A stretch of DNA of 29,614 nt from JBGRQA01 sp041725895 (lineage in GTDB: Bacteria > Bacteroidota > Bacteroidia > Bacteroidales > Marinifilaceae): assembly GCA_041725895.1 (NCBI GenBank), contig JBGRQA010000047.1, positions 1 to 29,614 of the forward strand. The letters are read 5' to 3'. Each line of letters starts with the position of its first letter. Position 1 is the first letter of the stretch. This document shows, piece after piece, positions 23,065 through 29,614 of this stretch. Under the pieces are notes generated by a model. That model was not told the origin of the DNA and ran no database searches. It saw only the letters and a list, made by a program, of their open reading frames with translations. The position numbers were made by a program, and so were the translations under genes.

Positions 23065-23787
23065 ATGAAATTACTAAAAACTGCTGCACTTGCAGGCTTA
23101 CTACTAGCGCAAAGCGTTGGATTGATGGCCCAGGATGTCCCTTCCAAAACTTCTCTTAACTGGAGTATCGATTTGATGAGTCGCCACTTGTGGAGAGGAA
23201 ACAATAGTGGTACCGCCCCTTGTATTGAACCTACCTTGGAATTGCAAAGCGGAAAATTCACTTTCGGAGGCTGGGGAGCCTATGCCTGGGATGGAAGCTA
23301 CGAAGAGGTGGACTTGTATATCCAGTACAACACCCCACTGTTTAAATTTTCGGTTTACGATTTCTACTGCCCTAACGAGAACTATGTTGATTCCAAATTT
23401 ATGGATTTCGACAGCGACAAAAGTGTTCACCTTTTCGATGCAAACATAAAGTACAAAGGCTGTGAGAAATTTCCGGTAAGCATTCTGGCTTCGGTAATTC
23501 CTTACGGAGAATGCGACAAAGACAAGGATGGAGACCAAAGATACTCCACTTACTTTGAATTGGGCTACTCTACTACCATTGCCAACAAAAAGGTAAGCTG
23601 GGCTGTTGGCGGAACCCCATTCGAAGGAATGTATGCCGATGGCGCCAACATCGTAAACATGAACATGACAATGTACGATGAACTGAAGATTACCGACAAC
23701 TTTAAATTGCCTGTTCGTGGCGGTTTGACTTTGAACCCCTACACCGAGAAATTGTTTCTGACTTTTGGTGTTACCCTGACGAAATAA
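23065..23787 (+). CDS. Outer-membrane beta-barrel protein (TorF-like putative porin)
   Basis: 240 residues. A signal peptide, MKLLKTAALAGLLLAQSVGLMA-Q, precedes alternating hydrophobic/polar beta strands. Early features WSIDLMSRHLWRGNNSG and PTLELQSGKFTFGGWGAYA, and later YSTYFELGYSTTI, GLTLNPYTEKLFLTFGVTL, fit the small barrel family that includes TorF-like putative porins. The last residue is Lys rather than the usual aromatic. An acidic loop, ECDKDKDGDQ, could bind calcium. It is transcribed alone with a long leader from a promoter module shared with the inner-membrane Gate-domain gene; a strong terminator follows. Substrate unknown. Confidence 0.82.
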   Translation: MKLLKTAALAGLLLAQSVGLMAQDVPSKTSLNWSIDLMSRHLWRGNNSGTAPCIEPTLELQSGKFTFGGWGAYAWDGSYEEVDLYIQYNTPLFKFSVYDFYCPNENYVDSKFMDFDSDKSVHLFDANIKYKGCEKFPVSILASVIPYGECDKDKDGDQRYSTYFELGYSTTIANKKVSWAVGGTPFEGMYADGANIVNMNMTMYDELKITDNFKLPVRGGLTLNPYTEKLFLTFGVTLTK

Positions 23788-23806
23788 TTCCTACTATACT
23801 AAAATC

Positions 23807-23840
23807 AAAAAGACCATCCGAAAAGGTGGTCTTTTTCTTT
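23807..23840. terminator. Terminator of the OMP gene
   Basis: AAAAAGACCA (23807-23816) pairs with TGGTCTTTTT (23827-23836) over 10 bp, with extra CC/GG pairing inside, followed by further T residues. It can also work on the minus strand. Confidence 0.85.
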
Positions 23841-23958
23841 ATCCTTTTTGGAGGATGATAATTGATCAATGTAATCTGTTTTAAGAGATGCAATTCTGGT
23901 CGGGACAATTGTATTGGTCCGAACAGTATCCCATTCGATAGTATCTACTGCACAAATA

Positions 23959-24705
23959 TCAGGACAAACCCGCCAATACAGCAGCTCCATGGGCCCCTAC
24001 AAACTGCGGATTTTCCGGAACAATCACCTCTTCGCCCAAAGCTTCCTGCAAAAGATGAACCATACAACTATTATTTGCCACACCTCCTGCAAACATCAAG
24101 GGAGTAGCAAGATTTTGACGTCGAATCATCCCCACAGCACGACGACATACTGATTGATGGATCGCCAGGGCAATATCAGCACGTTGGCACCCCTTTGCCA
24201 ATAAAGAAGTCACCTCTGATTCTGCAAAAACAGCACACATGCTATTGATCTCGATTCCCTCCTTGCCTTGCTGAGCTGCCGGCCCCAAAGTTTGCGGCGT
24301 ATAGCCCAGGGTGGTGGCCATGATTTCCAGGAATTTCCCTGTTCCTGCAGCACACTTGTCGTTCATCTCAAACTTCATCACCTTTCCCTTTTCATTCAAG
24401 AAAATCACTTTGGTGTCCTGGCCCCCGATATCCAATACTCCTCTTACACCGGGATACAAGCCTGCGGCACCAGCACCATAAGCTTTGATTTCGGTAACCG
24501 TTGGATAGTCAAAAGCAACCTCTACAATGCCTCGTCCATAACCGGTTGCCATTACCTTATCAAAAGAAATCCCGGAAATTAACTCATGGACGCGCTCTAC
24601 AGGGTTGTAACCCGAATCGGTCTGACGGGTACAAACCACTTGTCCATCCTCAATCACCACCAGCTCTATGCTGCGGGAACCTATATCAATGCCTGCTTGC
24701 TTCAT
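23959..24705 (-). CDS. ATP-dependent activator of the 2-hydroxyacyl-CoA dehydratase/DCCP family (BadF/HgdC-type)
   Basis: 248 residues, the usual length for single-domain HgdC/YjiL activators. ASKHA ATPase motifs are present: phosphate-1 GIDIGSRSIELVV (5-17), phosphate-2 VLDIGGQDTK (90-99) and an adenosine-type motif LMFAGGVANN. The two cysteines that bridge the [4Fe-4S] cluster between the monomers of the dimer are in NDKCAAGTG (C118) and NSMCAVFAESE (C157). The protein should use ATP hydrolysis to inject a low-potential electron into the reductase encoded upstream. It lies 208 bp downstream of that gene, but a terminator intervenes, so it probably has its own promoter in the palindrome-rich gap. 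Confidence 0.92.
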   Translation of the reverse strand: MKQAGIDIGSRSIELVVIEDGQVVCTRQTDSGYNPVERVHELISGISFDKVMATGYGRGIVEVAFDYPTVTEIKAYGAGAAGLYPGVRGVLDIGGQDTKVIFLNEKGKVMKFEMNDKCAAGTGKFLEIMATTLGYTPQTLGPAAQQGKEGIEINSMCAVFAESEVTSLLAKGCQRADIALAIHQSVCRRAVGMIRRQNLATPLMFAGGVANNSCMVHLLQEALGEEVIVPENPQFVGAHGAAVLAGLS

Positions 24706-24725
24706 CTATTTTTTTTTATGACCAT

Positions 24726-24817
24726 CCACAACTGTGGGACATTTATTAATCTGGACAACAATGCCTATCAACTTGTAACAAGTGTCAAGTAACAAGAGGT
24801 TAAGTACACGTTGTACT
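24726..24817. promoter_or_regulatory. Three palindromes upstream of the activator gene
   Basis: CCACA-AC-TGTGG (24726-24737), ACTTGT-A-ACAAGT (24771-24783) and AGTACA-CGT-TGTACT (24803-24817) are perfect or near-perfect inverted repeats. They lie in 92 bp between the activator start (24705) and the upstream terminator. The latter two look like dimeric-repressor operators. No strict TAnnTTTG is found, so exact promoter placement is open. Confidence 0.45.
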
Positions 24818-24852
24818 CTATTCCAGGTCCATCTAAAATATCCCCCTTAGGG

Positions 24853-24894
24853 AAAAAAACTAAGAGTGAGGAACAATACGATGCCCCCACTCTT
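24853..24894 (-). terminator. Terminator after the DCCP-like reductase gene
   Basis: CACTCTT (24888-24894) and AAGAGTG (24862-24868) form a 7-bp stem. On the minus strand it is followed closely by a seven-T run (A-run 24853-24859). Confidence 0.65.
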
Positions 24895-24913
24895 GCAGTC
24901 CCATTAAACTCAA

Positions 24914-26188
24914 TTATTTAATAATTTCGACAAATGCTTCCACACGGGTTGAAAGCTGTCCCATATCCTCCTGGCTGTAATCGGTTTCCAGTCGTAGTAC
25001 AGGAACGCCCTCTTTCTCCAATTCTTTCTCCACTGAGAAAGACTCCATGATATAAGGCTGGCAGAATTGAAGGCCATAGTGAATCACACCATCTGCATTG
25101 TATTTCTCTTTCATCTCCTTGATGTGATCTACACGCTCCTGATTTGGCGTAAAGATGGCACAATCAATCTCGAAATAACGATCAACAATTGCATCAATCA
25201 AGCCTTCCAGTGTATCAGCTGAATCGTCGGTAATGTTGCGTTGACCTCGTTCTCCGATACAGGATTCCTCTCCTACGATCACAGCACCGGTAGATTCGAT
25301 GATGGATGGCAGTTTCCAGTTGGGAATTGCCATAGGACATCCTGAGATAACAATACGTGGTGCCTTAGCAGTTTTCACGCCTTCCTTCTCCTTGATCTTC
25401 GCCTCCAACTCGTCGCAAAGAGCATTAACTTTCTCTGCAAAACGGATGGGATTGTCCAGGAAGCTAATCTGGTTGATCAATAAAGCATCCAAGCCTGAGA
25501 TGGGCGCAGGATCTGCTGCACGAAGAGTAGACAAGCGATGCAAAGCCTTACGTTTGGCATTCACAATGGCGATCCCCTGTTTCATATCCTCCAGGCTAAT
25601 GCTCTTACCGGTCATCTCTTCCAACTCCTTCATAAAACGCACAAACTCCTGCTTCAGAGTCTGCTTTGCCAAAGGAGTTTTGGTTTGTGGAAGATCCATC
25701 TGGTAAAAATTAGGCACCATCTCTTTGAATACCTCAAAAGATTTCTTCTTGCCGTCGCAGGTATTCTCACCTACAATCATATCGGATACTTCCATGTAAG
25801 GGCAAACCTTACCTAATTTAAAGCCAAAAAAGGATTTGATCAGGGAACAAGTATTGCGGGGCAGCACCTTCTCCACCTCTTCCTGTGCAAAATCGGCTCC
25901 GGCACACAAACCTACCGAGGTACATCCGGCAGCCTGAACAATCTCTTCGGGTACAAAAACGCAAAACGATCCAATGACCTTACGACCTGCATCCCGCTCA
26001 TCACACAGCTCCTTAATACGTAATCCGTGAGCCTCACTCATTACAAAATCGAAGTACGACATCCCCTCCGGGCGCTTCTCCTGAGACAGAAAAGTTGCCT
26101 GATATCCATTTCCCAGCGCTTCCAGTAATGCATTGTGATTGTCATTGTCCAAACCAAGTTCGGTCCACATTTGTGTGTAATCTGCCAT
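24914..26188 (-). CDS. Double-cubane-cluster-type anaerobic reductase (2-hydroxyacyl-CoA dehydratase D family, YjiM-like)
   Basis: 424 residues. It matches the 2-hydroxyacyl-CoA dehydratase subunit family (HgdB/BcrC fold). Cysteines are abundant: C62, C76 (IGSFCVFVPEEIVQAAGC), C89, C95, C114 (LPRNTCSLIKSFFG), C129 (GKVCPYMEVSDMIVGENTC) and C144. Later ones are in ISGCPMAIPNWKL, GEESCIGERG and HYGLQFCQPYIME. A single subunit next to one activator, without a second dehydratase subunit or CoA-transferase, fits the double-cubane cluster protein (DCCP/YjiM) class. These are known to hold an [8Fe-9S] cluster and to reduce small molecules with ATP-activated electrons. The natural substrate is unknown. 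It has its own promoter (26219-26226) and terminator. A true 2-hydroxyacyl-CoA dehydratase is less likely. Confidence 0.9.
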   Translation of the reverse strand: MADYTQMWTELGLDNDNHNALLEALGNGYQATFLSQEKRPEGMSYFDFVMSEAHGLRIKELCDERDAGRKVIGSFCVFVPEEIVQAAGCTSVGLCAGADFAQEEVEKVLPRNTCSLIKSFFGFKLGKVCPYMEVSDMIVGENTCDGKKKSFEVFKEMVPNFYQMDLPQTKTPLAKQTLKQEFVRFMKELEEMTGKSISLEDMKQGIAIVNAKRKALHRLSTLRAADPAPISGLDALLINQISFLDNPIRFAEKVNALCDELEAKIKEKEGVKTAKAPRIVISGCPMAIPNWKLPSIIESTGAVIVGEESCIGERGQRNITDDSADTLEGLIDAIVDRYFEIDCAIFTPNQERVDHIKEMKEKYNADGVIHYGLQFCQPYIMESFSVEKELEKEGVPVLRLETDYSQEDMGQLSTRVEAFVEIIK

Positions 26189-26218
26189 AGTATAAATTCG
26201 TTATTGGTAATTCGGGCG

Positions 26219-26226
26219 CAAAAGTA
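26219..26226 (-). promoter_or_regulatory. Predicted -7 element of the DCCP-like gene
   Basis: The minus strand reads TACTTTTG, an exact TAnnTTTG match followed by CGCC. The predicted leader to ATG 26188 is about 24 nt. Confidence 0.6.
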
Positions 26227-26388
26227 AAACCTTTCGTCCCCAATTCCAGAAGATTTCATATTTTTTTCGTTCCGCTAACCAAAGTCATTGCTTTTAATCC
26301 TCTCCTTGTAACAACTCTTGTATGCTACTTCCCTGATCGAAACAAGGCATCCTCAGCATTCACTTTTTCATCCAATAGTAGAATTCCC

Positions 26389-26396
26389 TACCTTTG
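26389..26396 (+). promoter_or_regulatory. Predicted -7 element directly abutting the J-domain gene start
   Basis: TACCTTTG matches TAnnTTTG, with a T-rich -33-like block (CTTTTTC, 26362-26368) about 20 bp upstream. The ATG at 26402 begins six bases after this element, so the transcript should be leaderless or nearly so. Confidence 0.6.
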
Positions 26397-26401
26397 TACC
26401 C

Positions 26402-27328
26402 ATGCTTGAGAAGATACCCCATAGTAAACAAGCCACAAGAGAGGAAAGAAACTTTCATCATCTGCTGGAACAGGTAGAAGATCTACAACAAAAAGTGGAA
26501 GCACAAAAAAATATTGGCCAGAACTACATCCTGCAGCATCAGCAAAAGATTCGTCCCCTGCTGGAAAAATTACAGGCTCTGAACCTAATCCAGGTTCGCA
26601 GTCTGCATTTCAACTACCAAAAAGAAGCTTACCCCAAAAGATTACAAAACAGACTGAGCGATCTGATCCAGGAACGCATTAAAGGCATGCTTGCCCTTTT
26701 CGACTATGAGGGCGAAGCGCAGGATGAATTGAGGGACATCTGGCAACAACAAGGTGATGAATTGTTGTCAGATCCGGAACCATTTCCCATCTTGAGCGAA
26801 ACTTCCAAACAGGAGAAACAACAGGGCAAAGGCAAGAAAAAGAAAGCCCAGAGTCCTGAGGTATTGAAAACGGCTCACCAGGCAAAAGTACAGCTGAACC
26901 AGATGAGCAAATCACGCCGGGCGGTCTATACCTCCCTGGTGAAGCAACTTCACCCCGACCGGGAACCCGATGAGCAGATGCAACTGGAGAAGACCAAAGC
27001 CATCCAAAAGGTAACTGCAGCCTACCAGGAGAAGGACATGCTGGGTCTGCTGCGATTGCAAGCGGAGCACCTTGAGAGCAATTGCGCCCAAACGGAACTG
27101 AAGCATTACAGCCGGATCCTTCGACAGCAATTGGAGGAGTTGGAAATGGAATACCAATCCCTTCTGCAAAGTAACCGAAACTGCAGTTTTCCACATGAAA
27201 AGGCCATGGAGAAGTTCTTCAAAACGGAAGGTCGGAAACTGAAGAAGCACATCAAGCAGGAAGAGTTGTTGCTGAAGCAGGTATTTCAGCAGCCGGAAGT
27301 TTTGTTGGAGCTTCTGAAGCAGGGGTAA
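26402..27328 (+). CDS. Coiled-coil protein with C-terminal degenerate J domain
   Basis: 308 residues from ATG 26402. The first 110 residues are Gln/Glu/Lys-rich coiled coil (LLEQVEDLQQKVEAQKNI). A basic Lys/Gln linker follows (QQGKGKKKKAQ). Residues about 172-220 hold a J-domain-like core, RAVYTSLVKQLHPDREPDEQ, with HPD at 184-186 and a following helix (KAIQKVTAAYQEKDMLGLL); the usual helix I is weak. The C-terminus is again helical and charged. Short proteins with LHPDREPD cores are known as J-domain-containing proteins in many bacteria; they may direct DnaK to particular clients, which is inferred. An upstream in-frame ATG at 26318 lies before the promoter, so 26402 is preferred. It is divergent from the DCCP-like gene. 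Confidence 0.85.
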   Translation: MLEKIPHSKQATREERNFHHLLEQVEDLQQKVEAQKNIGQNYILQHQQKIRPLLEKLQALNLIQVRSLHFNYQKEAYPKRLQNRLSDLIQERIKGMLALFDYEGEAQDELRDIWQQQGDELLSDPEPFPILSETSKQEKQQGKGKKKKAQSPEVLKTAHQAKVQLNQMSKSRRAVYTSLVKQLHPDREPDEQMQLEKTKAIQKVTAAYQEKDMLGLLRLQAEHLESNCAQTELKHYSRILRQQLEELEMEYQSLLQSNRNCSFPHEKAMEKFFKTEGRKLKKHIKQEELLLKQVFQQPEVLLELLKQG

Positions 27329-27419
27329 TGAAAATTGCATTTCTAAGTATATACTATCTCCTCTCCCCAAATAAGACAAGTCATTAAATAAGAGACAAAC
27401 ACCAATATCCCTACATAGA

Positions 27420-27451
27420 AAAACCCCAGGATAAATCCCGGGGTTGAAAAA
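27420..27451 (-). terminator. Terminator of the AGCS symporter gene
   Basis: AACCCC-A-GG (27423-27431) and CC-C-GGGGTT form a GC-rich hairpin with one mismatch, followed on the minus strand by a T-run. It starts about 20 bp after the symporter stop. Confidence 0.7.
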
Positions 27452-27470
27452 CACTTATAGTAAATAACAA

Positions 27471-29195
27471 CTAGTCCCTGGAAACCTTTTGTTTGGATAC
27501 CTGCACCACTTTGGAGTACTCGGGACATTTCTCGTTGGGGTACTCCCGTCGGAAGTTCTGCCAGTAGGTGGCGTTGGTTTTCTTCATATCCTTGCTCAAA
27601 AGGAGGATTCCAAAAAGGTTGGGAATGGCCATCAGGGCAATGGTAATGCCGGTGAGCGTCCAGATGACGGTGGTATCTACAAAGGAGGCCACAAAGAATG
27701 CCATGCAGTAAATGATGCGATAGGGCAGCACCCCTTTGGCTCCGAAGAGATAGGTCACCGAACGGCCACCATAGTAGGCCCAGGCAATGGCTGTGGAAAA
27801 GGCAAAGAGCAAGAGTCCTATGGATACGATCCATCTCCCCCATTCTCCCAAATAACTTCTTGTAAATGCTTCTGCTGTAAGGGGGGCAGAGTGCATCAGT
27901 GATTTGCCCTGAAACACTACGGCGGTCTCATCTACCAGGCGTCCATTTCGTACTGGCACTTGCCCGGAATAAAGCTGCCCCTCCGACCGGTATACTTTGA
28001 TCTCCTCGGCCAGGGAACGGGCATTGATAATGGATACCGGGTTGGTGATGATTCCATTGTCAACATCCAGATTCCCGGTATAGAGAGGGGCTTTCTGGCT
28101 GCCACCCAAATATTTGAAGAGCTTCTGCCGGTCCTCCTCGTTGGTATCGTCGTATACATCGGCCATCACAATCATATCGGTACTCTGAAAGGTGTTGGGC
28201 AATTTTTCGGTCCAAACTCCGGAGGAGAGAATCACCAAGCCGGTAAGGGTACAGATTACGATGGTATCGATAAAGGGTTCCAGGATGGCGACCAGGCCTT
28301 CGGAAACGGGCTCCTCGGTACGAGCCGCTGCGTGGGCAATGGGAGCAGATCCCTGTCCGGCCTCGTTGGAGAACAAACCCCTGTTCACCCCACGGTTAAA
28401 AGCGTAAGCGAAGGTAGCTCCAAGGAATCCCCCGGTAGCTGCTGTTCCGGTAAATACGTTCTTAAAGATGGCGATAAAGGAGGGGATAATATTTTCGTAG
28501 TTGTAGAAGATGACCGCCAATGCCCCCACTAGATAGATAATGGCCATGGCCGGCACCAATTTCTCGGTTACACTGGCAATCCGTTTGATTCCGCCCAGAA
28601 TAACAAAGCCCAGCAGGACTGCAAGCACCCCACCTGTGAGCATCTTCTCAATGCCAAAGGTGGAGAAGAGTGAATTGGAGATACTGTTGATCTGAGGAAG
28701 GTTTCCGGTACCAAAGGAGGAGATAATGGCCATGGCGGCAAAGAAACCGGCCAGCCATTTGGCGTTGAGTTTGTTCTTCATATAGTACATCGGTCCCCCG
28801 GAGATGAAACCTTTCTCGTCGGTTTCACGGTATTTGTGGGAAAGGGTTACCTCCACAAACTTGGTGGTCATCCCCAGAAAGGCAGTGACCAGCATCCAAA
28901 ACAGGGCTGCAGGTCCCCCTAAAAATATAGCGAAGGCCACTCCGGCAATGTTCCCGGTTCCAACGGTTCCCGACAGGGCGGTGGTCAATGCCTGAAAGTG
29001 GGATGCATCCCCTTTTTCGCCGGGCTTATCGTATTTACCCCGCACCACCTTTAAGGCGTGACGAAAGTAACGGATTTGGGGAAATTTCAAGTATAAGGTA
29101 AAAAAGATGCCCGTACCGAGCAGAAGGAAGGTAAACCACCCCGCTCCCCCTATGTAGGAGTCGATCAGGGCTAAAAAATCGTTAATCTTGTGCAT
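27471..29195 (-). CDS. Sodium:alanine/glycine symporter (AGCS family)
   Basis: 574 residues, longer than the usual 450-540. Family signatures are TTALSGTVGTGNIAGVA (71-87), GGPMYYMKNKL (133-143) and RGLFSNEAGQGSAPIAHAAA (272-291). At about 335-440, between two late membrane segments, lies an extra hydrophilic block of about 100 residues (from VYDDTNEEDRQ to GKSLMHSAPL), probably an extracytoplasmic loop. Transport resumes with FAFSTAIAWAYYGGRSVTYLFG. AGCS proteins import alanine or glycine with Na+ or H+ across the cytoplasmic membrane. It is transcribed alone with a terminator downstream; no strict -7 motif is found upstream. Confidence 0.93.
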   Translation of the reverse strand: MHKINDFLALIDSYIGGAGWFTFLLLGTGIFFTLYLKFPQIRYFRHALKVVRGKYDKPGEKGDASHFQALTTALSGTVGTGNIAGVAFAIFLGGPAALFWMLVTAFLGMTTKFVEVTLSHKYRETDEKGFISGGPMYYMKNKLNAKWLAGFFAAMAIISSFGTGNLPQINSISNSLFSTFGIEKMLTGGVLAVLLGFVILGGIKRIASVTEKLVPAMAIIYLVGALAVIFYNYENIIPSFIAIFKNVFTGTAATGGFLGATFAYAFNRGVNRGLFSNEAGQGSAPIAHAAARTEEPVSEGLVAILEPFIDTIVICTLTGLVILSSGVWTEKLPNTFQSTDMIVMADVYDDTNEEDRQKLFKYLGGSQKAPLYTGNLDVDNGIITNPVSIINARSLAEEIKVYRSEGQLYSGQVPVRNGRLVDETAVVFQGKSLMHSAPLTAEAFTRSYLGEWGRWIVSIGLLLFAFSTAIAWAYYGGRSVTYLFGAKGVLPYRIIYCMAFFVASFVDTTVIWTLTGITIALMAIPNLFGILLLSKDMKKTNATYWQNFRREYPNEKCPEYSKVVQVSKQKVSRD

Positions 29196-29359
29196 AAAAA
29201 TTTGGTTCTATAGTTAGTTAAGTAATGCATTGTTAGCCTACTAAGTTAAAATAATTCCTGGAATAATTGGTTTTTGGAGGGGGAAAGCTTAGCCGGGGAG
29301 TGCACAAGGGGAAATGCTGTAAGTATTGAAGATTGGGGAACAAAGGTCAATCCCCCTAA

Positions 29360-29377
29360 CCCCCTTTTCAAAGGGGG
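29360..29377. repeat. Intergenic palindrome CCCCCTTT-TC-AAAGGGGG
   Basis: Perfect 8-bp arms around TC, preceded by a second CCCCC block (29352-29356). C-run/G-run palindromes of this kind are common dispersed intergenic elements in Bacteroidota and some other bacteria. No coding context is present. Confidence 0.65.
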
Positions 29378-29428
29378 ACACGGTAGCCGGATGGCCAGTA
29401 GAATTATTATAGTGAATAAAAATTCCAG

Positions 29429-29488
29429 GCTACGGCACTTGGTACCCCATCACGATAGCTATCGAGATACGTTGCCAAAGCGCTACGA
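29429..29488. repeat. Imperfect 60-bp palindrome centred on CGATAGCTATCG
   Basis: The centre CGATAGCTATCG (29453-29464) is a perfect palindrome. Outside it, GCTACGGCACTTGGTACC (29429-29446) is imperfectly complementary to GTTGCCAAAGCGCTACG (29471-29487). The whole can fold as one long hairpin and looks like a dispersed REP-like or miniature element remnant. Confidence 0.55.
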
Positions 29489-29614
29489 TTAAAATTAATG
29501 TGATCTCGAACAAGTTATTTGTAAATTTAAATACTCTGAAGTTGTTTAAAGTCCTAAAAAAGAGTGTATTGATATTATCTATATGTTGGTTATCAAGTAT
29601 TTAATTCGTATATT

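Larger units (their letters stand above)
29196..29614. other. Non-coding end region rich in palindromes
   Basis: No gene supported to the window end. 29256-29490 contains several inverted repeats described separately. 29491-29614 is AT-rich with no clear promoter or start, and may be the upstream region of the next gene outside the window. A 72-codon plus frame at 29274 runs through the palindromes and is discounted. Confidence 0.55.

Noticed and set aside
24914..26188. True 2-hydroxyacyl-CoA dehydratase (fermentation enzyme)
   Set aside because: That enzyme needs two different subunits plus a CoA-transferase; only one subunit and an activator are present, favouring the DCCP class.
26679..27454. 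Minus-strand open frames of 171 and 180 codons
   Set aside because: Antisense to the J-domain gene, whose HPD core and coiled coils are convincing; the antisense translations are low-complexity shadows.

Overview
The window looks like chromosomal DNA of an anaerobic or facultatively anaerobic marine-type Bacteroidota, probably near the Marinilabiliales. This lineage is inferred from gene content and promoter style, not from a marker gene. Supporting signs are repeated TAnnTTTG -7 promoter elements, a sensor kinase with a two-component-regulator propeller (Reg_prop), a DUF4469 HU-like protein, a DUF2807/GIN-domain lipoprotein, and an oxygen-sensitive type reductase/activator pair related to 2-hydroxyacyl-CoA dehydratases. 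I see no rRNA, tRNA, CRISPR array, phage or insertion sequence. Coding density is high and most genes are on the minus strand.

Layout. 1-1262 (minus) is the 5' part of a secreted protein with a carboxypeptidase-regulatory-like domain and 64-residue tandem repeats; its 3' end lies outside the window. 1415-3967 (minus) is a NACHT/STAND-type NTPase. 4100-7881 (minus) is a two-gene sensor kinase/LytTR regulator operon just upstream of it. 7997-10111 is an oligopeptidase B-like lipoprotein and 10250-12361 is RecQ. 12722-13903 (plus) is a Gate-domain membrane protein. It is followed by a six-unit array of a 23-bp palindromic repeat and a convergent DUF4469 HU-like gene (14370-15083). MutS2 (15286-17784) diverges from a zinc-ribbon gene and a PCC-domain lipoprotein gene. 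Next come the GIN lipoprotein, a small conserved protein, a DAACS glutamate/dicarboxylate symporter, a small acidic protein, a PspC-domain protein and an outer-membrane protein (23065-23787). 23959-26188 holds the ASKHA activator and double-cubane reductase pair. 26402-27328 is a J-domain coiled-coil protein, 27471-29195 an AGCS sodium:alanine symporter, and the last 400 bases are non-coding and rich in palindromes.

How the genes may work together. A conserved module, ATTGCAGT-N24-TATTTTTGCAGC, lies upstream of both the Gate-domain membrane protein and the outer-membrane protein, with identical spacing, which suggests co-regulation of two envelope genes 10 kb apart. Between the LytTR regulator gene and the NACHT gene are 12-bp direct repeats at a 21-bp period, close to a TAACTTTG promoter. 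That layout would let the neighbouring two-component system control the STAND protein. The DCCP-like reductase and its ATP-driven activator form a self-contained low-potential reduction system. The two symporters and the peptidase fit an organism that takes up peptides and amino acids.

Promoter positions also decide several starts: MutS2 (GTG at 17784), RecQ (ATG at 12361) and the J-domain gene (ATG at 26402, apparently almost leaderless). All family names come from reading translations by eye; no database search was run.
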